Counted from the stretch's first letter, positions 50,117 through 59,001 are shown. The stretch is DNA of 59,088 nucleotides from Candidatus Omnitrophota bacterium (GCA_016928555.1 JAFGKM010000072.1:1-59088), one strand, 5' to 3'. The notes: a model not told the origin generated them from the letters alone. Numbers and translations: made by a program.

Positions 50117-50157
50117 CGGGTGGTTTCTGAAGCGGGCGTATGTTTGAGGAGCGGGCT
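50117..50157. repeat. Repeat R6, copy 2
   Basis: Second copy of the 41-base R6 unit (37 of 41 identical to 24970-25010). It lies 12 bases beyond the stop codon of the Ldh-family gene. No gene covers it. Confidence 0.8.
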
Positions 50158-50169
50158 AAGTAGAGAGGG

Positions 50170-51276
50170 TTACTCAAATTTGAATCTGACTTTCAGACCA
50201 AGTTCGTCTCTCATTTGGATAAACTGCCTTCTCAAAACTTTTCCGAGGGGAACGCCTTTGTCTTTCCTTTCTTGCCATGCCTCGTATTCTTTCTCTCCTG
50301 CGGTATAAATTCTTTTTTGCCCCGGAGCCTTTTTGGAATTTCTCAATTCTCTAAGTATGCCGCCCGTTATTTTCCTGAACCTTTTTATTTCAATGAAAGA
50401 GCTTATATTTATCGCTATGAAAAAATGCCCGAGGCCGTACGGGATTTTATTGCCTTCTTTGTCGTACCCCGAAAGGTCCTTTAAAAACTTCCCGTCCTGC
50501 AGGGCCGCCGATAATATTTCAACGACGGCGGAGTATCCGTAGCCTTTGTACCCGCCGGTCTCTTCGCCCGGCCCGCCCAGCGGCATCAGAGCGGCTTTCC
50601 CTTTTACGAGGTCTTTTAGAATCAAATCGGTATCGGTTCTTGTCCTGCCCCTTTCATCCATTACCCATCCCTTCGGGGTTTTCTTACCCTCCCTTGAATA
50701 GGCCTCAATTTTCCCCCGCTGGGTTATGGAGGTGGCGCAGTCTATCATGAAAGGGAACGGGTCGTCGGAGGGAATCCCGACGGTAAGGGGGTTTGTTCCG
50801 AGCATGTTTTCCACGCCGAAGGTGGGAGCGACGGAAGGCCTGGCGTTTGTTCCCGTAATTCCTATCATCCCCTTCTTGACAGCCATAAGCGGATAGTAGC
50901 ATGCGGCGCCGTAATGGCTTGAGTTTCTCGCCGCAACCATCCCCATTCCATACTTGCCCGCCTTCTCCATGCACATCCGCATCGCTTTCTCCCCTACGAC
51001 AAAACCCATGCCGCCATGACCGTCAATAACGGCGGTCGCAGGCCCTTCTTTCACAATCTCAATGGTTGTTTTGGGATTCAGTACCTTGTCCCTGATTCTG
51101 TCGTAATATATGGGTTTCAGCCTTCCGACTCCGTGCGAATCTATGCCCCGCTTGTCGGCCGTAATCAAAACGCCGGCGCATATTCTTGAATCTTTCAGAG
51201 GCACGCCGAGCGCCCGAAAGACCGCAACCATGAATTCCTCCGCTTCTTCAAACGGCATCCAGAAGATTTTATCCAT
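50170..51276 (-). CDS. Malate/L-lactate-type dehydrogenase (Ldh_2 family)
   Basis: A 368-residue NAD(P)-dependent dehydrogenase of the family that includes ureidoglycolate, malate, sulfolactate and L-lactate enzymes (not the Rossmann type). Features: DKRGIDSHGVGRLKPIYYDRI (active-site region), ARNSSHYGAACYYP, GITGTNARPSVAPTFGVENMLGTNPL, and the C-terminal GYKGYGYSAVVEILSA. The substrate cannot be fixed from sequence. It follows a Gfo/Idh/MocA dehydrogenase by 39 bases, so both may act on the same hydroxy acid or sugar acid. Confidence 0.9.
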   Translation of the reverse strand: MDKIFWMPFEEAEEFMVAVFRALGVPLKDSRICAGVLITADKRGIDSHGVGRLKPIYYDRIRDKVLNPKTTIEIVKEGPATAVIDGHGGMGFVVGEKAMRMCMEKAGKYGMGMVAARNSSHYGAACYYPLMAVKKGMIGITGTNARPSVAPTFGVENMLGTNPLTVGIPSDDPFPFMIDCATSITQRGKIEAYSREGKKTPKGWVMDERGRTRTDTDLILKDLVKGKAALMPLGGPGEETGGYKGYGYSAVVEILSAALQDGKFLKDLSGYDKEGNKIPYGLGHFFIAINISSFIEIKRFRKITGGILRELRNSKKAPGQKRIYTAGEKEYEAWQERKDKGVPLGKVLRRQFIQMRDELGLKVRFKFE

Positions 51277-51315
51277 AGTTCTTTTGGAAAAAACGGCTGA
51301 CGGATACCCGTACGG

Positions 51316-52284
51316 TCAGAGGCGTACGGGTTTGCCGGTGCGCATTGATTCCTGCGCCTTCAGGGAAACGGCAAGCGTCTTTACCGCATCTTCATAACCG
51401 GACTTGATAAATGACGCGTCTTTATCCGCCACCGCTTTTATAAATGCCCTGTCCTCTTCAAGCATCGGGTCAAGAGAGGATATGTGCGTCACCTTTTTGT
51501 TGAAATTATTCACCGTAAGTGTATTTCGCTCATAATTGAAAATAACGCCCTTTCCCACGACCTCCACGCCGCTTTCAAATCCCGTCCACAGCCATGTGCA
51601 CGTCAGGTTGCCTACGCTTCCATTCTTGAATTTCAGCAGAAGGGTTGAGGTATCTTCAGTATCGTATTTCTTGTATATTTTGTCGTTTATGCCGGTCGTT
51701 TTATACCCAAAGACCTCCTCAACATCGCCAAGGAAGTATCTCATCATATCCACGATGTGCGTCGCCTGTTCAACCAGCTGGCCGCCCGACAGCGCTTTCT
51801 GGCTGTACCATCCTTCCCCTCCTCCGGGCACTCCGCCGTAATATTTCCCGAGTGCGAAGGACACCTGTTCCTTCGCTATCATTTCTTTTGCCATCTCCAC
51901 CACGTCAAAGTACCTCAAAACATAGCCGACGGAAGTTATCAGGTTTGCCTTTTTGACCTTCGCCGCTATCTCCCGCGCGGATTCAAGTTCAAGATGGACG
52001 GGTTTTTCAACAAGGAAAGGTATCCCTCTTTCTATGCACGCCTCCTCCTGCCCTTTGTGGGCAAAAGGCGGAATGCACATGAAGCATGCGTCAATCTTTG
52101 TTTCGTCAAACATCCTGCGAAAATCAGTATAGACCTTGCCGCCGTAAGACGCCGCGGCCTTTTCGGCTCTCGCTCCGTCAATGTCGCACATCGCGGCAAA
52201 TTCAACATCCTCAATCTGTTTGAGCGCTTTCATATGCGCCCCCGCTATCCCGCCGCATCCTATGAATCCGATTTTCACCTTCAT
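51316..52284 (-). CDS. Gfo/Idh/MocA-family sugar oxidoreductase
   Basis: A 322-residue NAD(P)-dependent dehydrogenase. Rossmann start GFIGCGGIAGAHMKALK (6-22), the EKPVHLELESAREIA motif with the catalytic Lys (near residue 94), and a C-terminal domain with GGQLVEQATHIVDMMRYFLG carrying the catalytic His. Substrates are sugars, inositols or glycan intermediates. GAGGAGGAT six bases upstream supports this ATG. The upstream gap contains the rod-like RNA candidate on the other strand. Confidence 0.92.
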   Translation of the reverse strand: MKVKIGFIGCGGIAGAHMKALKQIEDVEFAAMCDIDGARAEKAAASYGGKVYTDFRRMFDETKIDACFMCIPPFAHKGQEEACIERGIPFLVEKPVHLELESAREIAAKVKKANLITSVGYVLRYFDVVEMAKEMIAKEQVSFALGKYYGGVPGGGEGWYSQKALSGGQLVEQATHIVDMMRYFLGDVEEVFGYKTTGINDKIYKKYDTEDTSTLLLKFKNGSVGNLTCTWLWTGFESGVEVVGKGVIFNYERNTLTVNNFNKKVTHISSLDPMLEEDRAFIKAVADKDASFIKSGYEDAVKTLAVSLKAQESMRTGKPVRL

Positions 52285-52322
52285 TATTCAATCCTCCTCT
52301 TGAAATAGTAAAGAAAAGGGAC

Positions 52323-52499
52323 GAGTTGAGGTGCGAGTTGCGAAAGCACAGCCCTAAGACAAGGCGGAAAGCGCAAGCGTTCTGACGGACACCTTGCCCG
52401 GAGCTGTCTGAGTCCGCCGGACCGGGCGGGCGAGTTCTCCGGGAGTCAGATTCCGCCGTAGTTCTTATCTGTGCTGAAGCTCCCGAGCACCGAAACTGC
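52323..52499 (+). ncRNA. Candidate structured RNA, rod-like, about 177 nt
   Basis: Nested stems cover almost the whole segment: AGTT 52324-52327 with 52494-52497; GGTGC 52330-52334 with 52487-52491; GAG 52335-52337 with 52480-52482; GCACAG 52346-52351 with 52469-52474; TAAGA 52355-52359 with 52463-52467; GGCGGAA 52363-52369 with 52451-52457; TCTGAC 52381-52386 with 52445-52450; CCCGGAG 52397-52403 with 52437-52443; and a tip GTCC/GGAC at 52412-52422. A GCAA tetraloop hairpin is at 52371-52378. GA opposite GA (52328-29 and 52492-93) would make tandem sheared pairs. These features exist only on the plus strand, which also ends in a U-rich tail. It does not match SRP, RNase P or tmRNA landmarks that I know; a 6S-like RNA is possible by size. 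No clear promoter was found. Confidence 0.5.
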
Positions 52500-52500
52500 T

Positions 52501-52511
52501 CTCTTTTCTTT
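52501..52511 (+). terminator. U-rich tail after the rod-like RNA
   Basis: CTCTTTTCTTT directly follows the closing helix of the rod. Together they look like an intrinsic terminator for a plus-strand transcript ending near 52511. Confidence 0.4.
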
Positions 52512-52569
52512 AAGTTGTACTGAAGTCAAAATTTTTAGCGCATCTCAAGTCTTTAAATAACAGTTCGGA

Positions 52570-52578
52570 TATGATAAT
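52570..52578 (+). promoter_or_regulatory. Probable -10 region of the pyrK operon
   Basis: TATGATAAT (52570-52578) contains overlapping -10-like hexamers only 12-15 bases before the pyrK ATG. The -35 region is not recognisable. The message would have a leader of fewer than ten bases and no Shine-Dalgarno site. Confidence 0.5.
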
Positions 52579-52589
52579 ATATAACTCTG

Positions 52590-53354
52590 ATGGAAGCAAA
52601 AAATTTGACAGTATGCCGGAATGCGAGATTGGCGGAGCATCTTTACCTGATGGAATTTGAAGGAGCTTTCACCCCCCCTGCCCTGCCGGGACAGTTTATC
52701 CACATTAAAATAGACGGACTCTTTTTAAGGAGGCCTTTTTCCGTTGCGGGACAGAAAAATAACCGGCTCGCAATCCTCTACAAGGTCGTGGGAAAAGGCA
52801 CGGAGATACTCGCCCGCAAGAAGGGCGGGGAAACCCTGAACGCCATAGGGCCTCTCGGCAAAAGCTTTCCCGTCATAAAAAAATGGAAGAACGTTTATCT
52901 TGCGGGCGGCGGCACAGGCATTGCGCCGCTTATTTTCCTGGCGGATAAACTGTCGGGAGAGGATGTTAAGATAACCTTCTTTTACGGCGCAAAAAGCCGC
53001 GGCTGCATCGGCTTTGAAATACTTCCCGCCGGCATTAACTTCGTTTTTACGACGGAGGACGGCAGTTACGGGGACAAGGGACTGCTTGACAGGGCTGTCT
53101 GCGGTTTCATCGGCAAGAACGGAAGGCCTGACGTTATATACGGGGGCGGTCCTGCGGGGCTATTGAAAAAAATTGGAAGAATTTCCGAGGATTTCAGCGT
53201 CCCTGCTTTTGTATCGCTGGAAAACAGGATGGCGTGCGGCACGGGGATATGCTACGGATGCGTGACGAAAATAAAAACCGGGAGCGGGTGGGAATACATG
53301 AGGATTTGCAAAGAAGGGCCGGTTTTCAACACGAAAGATATAAAATGGGACTGA
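52590..53354 (+). CDS. pyrK: Dihydroorotate dehydrogenase electron transfer subunit
   Basis: A 254-residue ferredoxin-reductase-like flavoprotein. An N-terminal FAD barrel (LPGQFIHIKIDGLFLRRPFSVAG) is followed by an NAD domain (AGGGTGIAPLIFLADKL) and the C-terminal [2Fe-2S] site with Cys216, 221, 224 and 240 (CGTGICYGC..C). It passes electrons from the PyrD FMN to NAD+. It is the first gene of the plus-strand operon and overlaps pyrD by ten bases. Only a very short leader separates its -10 box from the ATG. Confidence 0.93.
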   Translation: MEAKNLTVCRNARLAEHLYLMEFEGAFTPPALPGQFIHIKIDGLFLRRPFSVAGQKNNRLAILYKVVGKGTEILARKKGGETLNAIGPLGKSFPVIKKWKNVYLAGGGTGIAPLIFLADKLSGEDVKITFFYGAKSRGCIGFEILPAGINFVFTTEDGSYGDKGLLDRAVCGFIGKNGRPDVIYGGGPAGLLKKIGRISEDFSVPAFVSLENRMACGTGICYGCVTKIKTGSGWEYMRICKEGPVFNTKDIKWD

Positions 53355-54295
53355 ATACTTTAGGCGTCAAAATCGGCGGGCTTTCACTGAACTCACCCGT
53401 TATCATGATGAGCGGAATTTTCAGCTACGGGGAGGTCGTCCTTGACTATCTTGACTATAAAAAGCTGGGCGCAATAGTGACAAAAACCGTCTCGCTTGAA
53501 CCGCGGAAGGGAAATCCCCAGCCGAGGGTATGGGAGGCGCCGTCAGGAATGCTGAATTCCATAGGACTGCAGAACCCGGGAATCAAAGCGTTTATCAAAA
53601 AAGGCCTGCCTGCCGTACGGAAAAACGGGATAAGGATAATCGTGAGCGTCACGGGAAACAGCGCTGAAGAGATATCCGGCATAGTTAACCTGCTTTCGGC
53701 CGAAAAAATAGACGGGATAGAGCTAAACCTCTCATGCCCCAATGTAAACAGGAAAGAACTGATGGCTGCGCAGTCTCCGGAAATGACGTGGCTGTTAGTA
53801 AAAGCGGCGAAAAAAGAATGCGGGAGGATTCCTCTTATAGCCAAGCTCTCCCCCAACGTCACGGATATAACGGCGGTTGCCGCCGCGGCCGAGGATGCGG
53901 GAGCGGACGCTTTAAGCCTGATTAACACGGTAAGGGGGATATCGGTAGACGTCGAAAAGATGCGTATAATGGAAGGCGGGCTTTCGGGACCGGCCATAAA
54001 GCCGGCCGGACTGCGCGCCGTTTACGACGTTTTCAGGAAGACGGGCGTACCGCTGATAGGCATGGGCGGGATAGCATCCGGCAGGGATGCCGTGGAATAT
54101 ATTTTGGCCGGAGCATCGGCGGTAGGGGTGGGAAGCGGATTTTTCTCAAACCCCTTTCTTGTGGACGAGATATACCGTGCGCTCGGGGATTTCCTGAAAA
54201 ACAACGGCATTAAAAAACTTTCCTGCGCTTCGGGACTGTTAAATGAAAAAGAAAAAAAACAGGCCGGTCAGCCGCGAAGAAAAAGAAAGGTTTGA
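53345..54295 (+). CDS. pyrD: Dihydroorotate dehydrogenase, class 1B catalytic subunit
   Basis: A 316-residue FMN barrel enzyme. The ATG at 53345 is used because the frame upstream lies inside pyrK. Motifs: MMSGIFSYGE, KTVSLEPRKGNPQPRVWE, MLNSIGLQNPG, the catalytic cysteine loop LNLSCPNVN, and GMGGIASGRDAVEYILAGASAVGVGS. With PyrK it forms the NAD-linked class 1B enzyme. Its last ~17 codons overlap the start of the next gene by 53 bases; the tail (KKQAGQPRRKRKV) is unlike PyrD and is probably read-through into that region. Confidence 0.95.
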   Translation: MGLNTLGVKIGGLSLNSPVIMMSGIFSYGEVVLDYLDYKKLGAIVTKTVSLEPRKGNPQPRVWEAPSGMLNSIGLQNPGIKAFIKKGLPAVRKNGIRIIVSVTGNSAEEISGIVNLLSAEKIDGIELNLSCPNVNRKELMAAQSPEMTWLLVKAAKKECGRIPLIAKLSPNVTDITAVAAAAEDAGADALSLINTVRGISVDVEKMRIMEGGLSGPAIKPAGLRAVYDVFRKTGVPLIGMGGIASGRDAVEYILAGASAVGVGSGFFSNPFLVDEIYRALGDFLKNNGIKKLSCASGLLNEKEKKQAGQPRRKRKV

Positions 54296-56078
54296 CATAC
54301 GGCAGGGCCTTGTAATCATAAGCATTTCGGTTTTTATTTTCCTCCGTTTCTTTGTGAACGGGATGGGAAACGAAATAGCCTCTCCGCTCTTTAATTATTT
54401 CTGGAACACATACTTCTTTATTCTCGTAATCATCCAGCTTGTTTCCGAAAGATGCAAAACGGTTTTTAGCAGGGAAGAAGCTTTTCTTTTGCTGTTCTTT
54501 CTGTTTTCAGCCGTATCGTCCGGAATATCCCCCATAAGAAGCAGCGGAATGGTATTCAACGCACAGACTCTCGCATACTGGTGCATCTTCATTCTGATTG
54601 CGAGAAATTTTACAAAATCTTCATCAAGAATACTTTTTTACACGATTATCATCTCCGGACTGCTGATTCTTCTTTACGGGCTGCACCAGCATTTCTGGGG
54701 GCTTGATCAAACCAGAGAGTTCATATATTCAAATCCCGAGCGTCTTAAATCCCTTCCCCGTCCGTATCTGGACAGGATAGGAAGCGACAGAATCTTCGCC
54801 ACGTTCGTTTCACCCAACGTCTATGCGTCCTTCCTCCTTTTCCTCATACCTTTATCACTCTTCCCTTTAAGCTCCGGAGAAAAGACGCCTGCTAAAATTC
54901 TCTGCGCGGCCGTTTTGTTTCTCTCCTTGTGGAACCTTGTGCTTACGGGTTCGTTCGCAGGAATCATCATACTTGCTTTCACGGCGCAGATAATGCTTTT
55001 GCACATGCTTGTAAAAAATACAGTAAAGTTCAGGGCATTGCTTTCCTTCCTTATGCTTTTTGAAATCCTGATTTTCACGGCTATGTATTCTTCCGGGAAA
55101 CTGCCTAAAATGATTTCTTTCTCTGACAGGGTCGGATACTGGAAATCGTCCGTGCAGATTTTCAGGGAACGCCCCGTCATGGGCGCAGGGCCGGGCAATT
55201 ACAGATATTACTACACGGAATTCAAATCTCCGGAGAGCCTTGAGGCAAAGCATCCGCATTCAATACTTTTCGCCTCTCTGGCTGAAAACGGGATAACCGG
55301 CACGTTCTTTCTGTTCGCCTTTCTGATTGCCGCAGCGGAAGCGCTTTTCAGAAAAAGCAGAGAGCATGTCTTTTACGTTGCGCTTGCCTTCTCCTTTCTC
55401 GCATTCCTGCTTCACAATTTCGTGGATTTCAACTTCGTAGACCCGGCTGTCGCCGTATTGCTTTTCATACCGGCGGGCATTGCCGCGGCAGGGGTAAAAA
55501 GAGAGATTCCTGCACGTTTTGCGTCCTTGACAAAAACGCTCAACTGCCTTATCATATCAGCGGTAGTGTTTACGGCTGCCGGCTACGCAAGATATACGCT
55601 CTCCGAAAGAAACCTTTACGGCGCATGGAGAGAAAGAAACATAAACAGCAAACTTTATTACATTGAACAGGCAAAGAAATTTTACCCGGATAATTTTCAG
55701 GTTTACAGCACCGAAGGAGACATTTTCGCAAACATTCTTACTTTAAGGGCGGATTCCGAATACAGGAAATCGGCGGAAAATTCCTACCGTTATGCGGTTT
55801 TATTAAATCCCCGGCTGGCGCCGGCATACAGGAAACTCGCTTTTCTCTACGCGGAGTCGGGGAAATACCTGCAGGCCGAAAAGATGTTCCTTGAACTGTT
55901 GAAGCTGTATCCGGACAAAAAGCAGTATAATATGGAAGCGGCAATGTTCTATAAAAAAACGGGCAATGAAGAAAAATTCAGGCATTATTATGAACTTGGC
56001 GAAAAGCTGAACGCGGCTTCGCAGGAAGAAGCCGATATTGCGGAAGGTTATAAAAAATGGATAGAATCGCAGAAATAG
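54243..56078 (+). CDS. O-antigen ligase-family membrane protein with C-terminal TPRs
   Basis: A 611-residue protein. About eleven membrane helices span residues ~20-455. The Wzy_C/O-antigen ligase signature lies around 310-360: RPVMGAGPGNYRYYY, KHPHSILFASLAENGITG. A soluble C-terminal part (~475-605) has TPR helices (SAENSYRYAVLLNPRLAPAYRKLAFLYAESGKYLQAEKMFLELLKLYPD). It would ligate or polymerise an undecaprenyl-linked glycan, or glycosylate proteins such as pilins. The overlap with pyrD is 53 bases, unusually long; a later start is possible but no Met precedes the first helix. Confidence 0.85.
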   Translation: MKKKKNRPVSREEKERFDIRQGLVIISISVFIFLRFFVNGMGNEIASPLFNYFWNTYFFILVIIQLVSERCKTVFSREEAFLLLFFLFSAVSSGISPIRSSGMVFNAQTLAYWCIFILIARNFTKSSSRILFYTIIISGLLILLYGLHQHFWGLDQTREFIYSNPERLKSLPRPYLDRIGSDRIFATFVSPNVYASFLLFLIPLSLFPLSSGEKTPAKILCAAVLFLSLWNLVLTGSFAGIIILAFTAQIMLLHMLVKNTVKFRALLSFLMLFEILIFTAMYSSGKLPKMISFSDRVGYWKSSVQIFRERPVMGAGPGNYRYYYTEFKSPESLEAKHPHSILFASLAENGITGTFFLFAFLIAAAEALFRKSREHVFYVALAFSFLAFLLHNFVDFNFVDPAVAVLLFIPAGIAAAGVKREIPARFASLTKTLNCLIISAVVFTAAGYARYTLSERNLYGAWRERNINSKLYYIEQAKKFYPDNFQVYSTEGDIFANILTLRADSEYRKSAENSYRYAVLLNPRLAPAYRKLAFLYAESGKYLQAEKMFLELLKLYPDKKQYNMEAAMFYKKTGNEEKFRHYYELGEKLNAASQEEADIAEGYKKWIESQK

Positions 56079-56719
56079 AGACAAGGAAGACGGAGAAATC
56101 CCAGCAGTTCAGGGTCGGACATGAGATTGAACTTAAAAAGGGCGATTTCTGCATCATTGAGTTAACCCAGGGGACAATTGATTACGGAAAGGTTTACAAC
56201 CTCACTGAAGCGAAAACACTGCTGAAACCCACGCTCTCGGGAAAAGTCATCAGGAAACTGACAGACAAGGATGCGGAAACAATCAGGGATAACAACAGCA
56301 GGAAAAAAGAGTGCCTTGAAATCTGCAAGGGCAAGATAACGGCGTACAAGCTTCCCATGAAACTGATTGACGCGGAATACTCCTACGACAAAACGAGAAT
56401 AACCTTTTACTATTTTTCCGAAGAAAGGGTGGACTTCAGAAACCTTGTCAAAGAGCTGGCGAAGATATTCAACTGCAGGATAGAGATGCGCCAGATAGGG
56501 CTGAGGGACGAAGCCAAAATAAAGGGCGGCTGCGGTATATGCGGTTATCCTTTGTGCTGTTCGCAATTCCTCAAAAAGTTTGATTCGGTAACCATGCGCA
56601 TGGTGAAAAACCAGCAGCTGCCCCTGGACATAAACAAGATCACCGGACAGTGCGGAAGACTGCTCTGCTGTCTCGGATACGAGGACGAGATGTACAAAAA
56701 GGACAAAATGAAAAAATGA
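56057..56719 (+). CDS. ricT: RicT/PSP1-domain protein
   Basis: A 220-residue PSP1 (YaaT/RicT) protein. A DUF-like barrel at the start (KKGDFCIIELTQGTIDYGKVYNL) is followed by FYYFSEERVDFRNLVKELAKIFNCRIEMRQIGLRDEAK. Cysteine clusters occur at 159/162/167/168 (GGCGICGYPLCC) and 199/204/205 (CGRLLCCLGYE), which bind Fe-S in B. subtilis RicT, where the complex aids RNase Y mRNA processing. It overlaps the ligase end by 22 bases and metG by an ATGA, a common pair order ricT-metG. Confidence 0.9.
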   Translation: MDRIAEIETRKTEKSQQFRVGHEIELKKGDFCIIELTQGTIDYGKVYNLTEAKTLLKPTLSGKVIRKLTDKDAETIRDNNSRKKECLEICKGKITAYKLPMKLIDAEYSYDKTRITFYYFSEERVDFRNLVKELAKIFNCRIEMRQIGLRDEAKIKGGCGICGYPLCCSQFLKKFDSVTMRMVKNQQLPLDINKITGQCGRLLCCLGYEDEMYKKDKMKK

Positions 56720-58203
56720 AATTTTACATCACCACTCCACTTTACTACATAAACGCCGAACCGCACATAGGTCATGCTTACACCACTATTGCAGCAGATG
56801 CCTTAGCAAGATTTTACAGGATGGCGGACTATGACGTTTTCTTTCTCACGGGGACAGATGAACACGGGCAGAAGATAGCGGAAGCGGCGAAAAAACAGGG
56901 CGTATCCCCTCAACAGCTTGCCGACAAAAACTCTGAAACATACAAGAAACTGTGGAAGAACCTCGGCATATCTTACACAAGGTTCATAAGAACAACTGAA
57001 TCTTCCCATGAAAAAGTTGTGGAAAAGGTCTTCCGAAAACTGCTTGAAAAAGGAGACCTTTACAAGGGAGAATATACCGGCCATTACTGCGTACCCTGCG
57101 AGGGATACTACATCCCCGAAGACGAAGACTCTCCGCTCTGCCCCGACTGCAAAAGGCCGATGAACAAAATTTCCGAACCGTCATATTTTTTCCGCATTTC
57201 AAAATACGCAGGGCGGCTGCGGAAATATATTGAGGAGCACGAGTTTGTAAAGCCGGATTTCAGGAAGAACGAGGTGCTCAACTTAATAAAATCCGGTGTG
57301 TGCGACGTCAGCATCACAAGAAAAAACGTAGAATGGGGAATTGTATCTCCTACCCCGGAAAAATATACCGTTTACGTATGGTTTGACGCACTGCTGAATT
57401 ATCTCAGCGGAATAGGGTACCTTCATGACGAAGGCCTTTTTGAAAAATACTGGCCCGCAAACGTACAGTTGATGGCAAAGGACATCATACGGTTTCATAA
57501 CGTGATATGGCCGTGTATGCTTATGGCGCTTGACCTGCCCCTTCCCGAAACGATTTTCGCACACGGGTGGTGGATAACGGGGAAGGAGAAAATCTCAAAA
57601 TCCAAGGGAAACGCCGTCTCCCCCGGAAAAATCATTGAAGAATACGGAGTTGACGCCCTCAGATTCTTTCTCTTGAGGGAGGTTCCCTTCGGTTTGGACG
57701 GGGAATACTCCGACGAGACCTTTAAAAAAAGATACAACAGCGACCTGGTTAACGACCTGGGCAATCTTGTCAACCGGACGGTAAACCTTGTGGAGACAAA
57801 ACTTTCGGGAACAGTTGCATATTCAGACACGGATAACGGGCTGGCGGAAATTTCTGCGGCGGCATATGAAAACTATGAAGCAAAGATGAAGGCACTTGCT
57901 CTTTCCGAAGCGCTGGAGGAGGCATGGAAGCTGGTTTCCGCTCTTAATAAATTTCTTGACGAAAAGGCTCCGTGGCGGGAAGGCTCGACCGGCGTAAAGC
58001 AGGTGCTTTACAGCACCGTCTCGGGAATAAGGGACTGTGCAATTATGCTTGCGCCTTTTATTCCGGAGTCGTCATTGAAAATATGGCGGATTCTCGGTTT
58101 ACCCGGAGATCCATGCGAATATAACTTTGCCGCGTTGCGGGAAAAACTCCCGGACGGGCTTACAACCCAAAAAAGGGAAATCCTTTTTCCGAGGAAAAAA
58201 TGA
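56716..58203 (+). CDS. metG: Methionine-tRNA ligase
   Basis: A 495-residue class I synthetase. The ATG at 56716 overlaps the ricT stop (ATGA). HIGH (17-20), a four-cysteine zinc knuckle (Cys125, 128, 142, 145), and the KISKS loop (292-296) are intact; the anticodon-binding helices follow. The C-terminal EMAP-like dimerisation domain of E. coli MetG is absent, giving the short form. It charges both tRNA-Met species; the initiator tRNA is encoded at 17.0 kb. Confidence 0.96.
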   Translation: MKFYITTPLYYINAEPHIGHAYTTIAADALARFYRMADYDVFFLTGTDEHGQKIAEAAKKQGVSPQQLADKNSETYKKLWKNLGISYTRFIRTTESSHEKVVEKVFRKLLEKGDLYKGEYTGHYCVPCEGYYIPEDEDSPLCPDCKRPMNKISEPSYFFRISKYAGRLRKYIEEHEFVKPDFRKNEVLNLIKSGVCDVSITRKNVEWGIVSPTPEKYTVYVWFDALLNYLSGIGYLHDEGLFEKYWPANVQLMAKDIIRFHNVIWPCMLMALDLPLPETIFAHGWWITGKEKISKSKGNAVSPGKIIEEYGVDALRFFLLREVPFGLDGEYSDETFKKRYNSDLVNDLGNLVNRTVNLVETKLSGTVAYSDTDNGLAEISAAAYENYEAKMKALALSEALEEAWKLVSALNKFLDEKAPWREGSTGVKQVLYSTVSGIRDCAIMLAPFIPESSLKIWRILGLPGDPCEYNFAALREKLPDGLTTQKREILFPRKK

Positions 58204-58916
58204 AACCGGTTTATAAAAGATTTATTCTCAAGCTTTCGGGCGAAGCGCTTAAAGGGAAACACGGCTTCGGGATAGACTCCGAAGCATTGATATCAATCGC
58301 GGAAGAGATAAAGGAAGTGCGGGAAATGGGCTGCGAGATAGGCATAGTGCTGGGCGGAGGCAACATATACAGGGGAAACTCCCGGGACAAAAAAATCATA
58401 GACCCTGTTACTGCAGACTATATCGGAATGCTTGCGACTGTAATGAACGGGCTTGCCCTGCAGAACACTCTGGAAAAAACTGGGCTGGACACGAGGGTGC
58501 AGAGCGCTTTTGACATGAAGCAGTTTTGCGAAATGTACATACGCAGAAGGGCAATACGTCACCTTGAAAAAAAGAGGGTTGTCATATTTGTAGGAGGCAC
58601 GGGCAATCCCTATTTTACTACGGACACCGCCGCTGCGCTAAAAGCCATAGAAACGGGAGCGGAAGCTATTCTCAAGGCGACAAAGGTGGACGGGATATAT
58701 TCATCGGATCCGGTCATAGACCCCTCGGCAAAAAGATATGACACGCTGTCTTACATAGAAGTCCTTCAAAAGCGCCTTAAAATAATGGATGCTTCCGCAG
58801 TCTCTTTGTGCATGGACAACAACATCCCTGTTGTGGTTTTTAATCTTTTTGAAAAAGGCAATCTTAAGAAAATAGTTACGGGCAAAGGAATCAAGACAAT
58901 CGTAAAGGGGAATTGA
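58200..58916 (+). CDS. pyrH: UMP kinase
   Basis: A 238-residue bacterial UMP kinase, normal size. [16 protein letters not shown] binds phosphate, [13 protein letters not shown] the nucleotide, and [22 protein letters not shown] the UMP site; [12 protein letters not shown] completes the family signature. It overlaps metG by ATGA. Together with pyrK and pyrD at the head of this operon it adds another pyrimidine step. tsf and frr, common neighbours elsewhere, are not in the window. Confidence 0.96.
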   Translation: MKPVYKRFILKLSGEALKGKHGFGIDSEALISIAEEIKEVREMGCEIGIVLGGGNIYRGNSRDKKIIDPVTADYIGMLATVMNGLALQNTLEKTGLDTRVQSAFDMKQFCEMYIRRRAIRHLEKKRVVIFVGGTGNPYFTTDTAAALKAIETGAEAILKATKVDGIYSSDPVIDPSAKRYDTLSYIEVLQKRLKIMDASAVSLCMDNNIPVVVFNLFEKGNLKKIVTGKGIKTIVKGN

Positions 58917-58934
58917 TTTACATAAATTCCTTTT
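58905..58934 (+). terminator. Weak hairpin at the end of pyrH
   Basis: AAGGGGAATT (58905-58914) can pair with AATTCCTTTT (58925-58934) around GATTTACATA. The T-run is part of the stem and the hairpin overlaps the pyrH stop codon, so it is only a possible terminator. Confidence 0.35.
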
Positions 58935-59001
58935 GTGAGACGTGAGAAGTGAAACGCAGATGTACTTTCGTTTCACATCTATCATCTCACATTTCACGCT
59001 T
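58935..59001. repeat. Repeat R5-related palindrome
   Basis: GTGAAACG (58949-58956) pairs with CGTTTCAC (58969-58976), and CATCTCACATTTCACGCTT (58983-59001) resembles the CATCTCACGCTT end of the element at 24841-24852. It lies just after pyrH. Confidence 0.6.

Larger units (their letters stand above)
52285..52589. other. Divergent gap between the Gfo/Idh gene and pyrK
   Basis: 305 bases with no coding frame I can support. Bases 52323-52499 fold into a long rod (see the ncRNA entry), followed by CTCTTTTCTTT. The last 60 bases are AT-rich and hold the presumed pyrK -10 box. Ribosome site and start of the minus-strand Gfo/Idh gene are at the left end. Confidence 0.6.
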
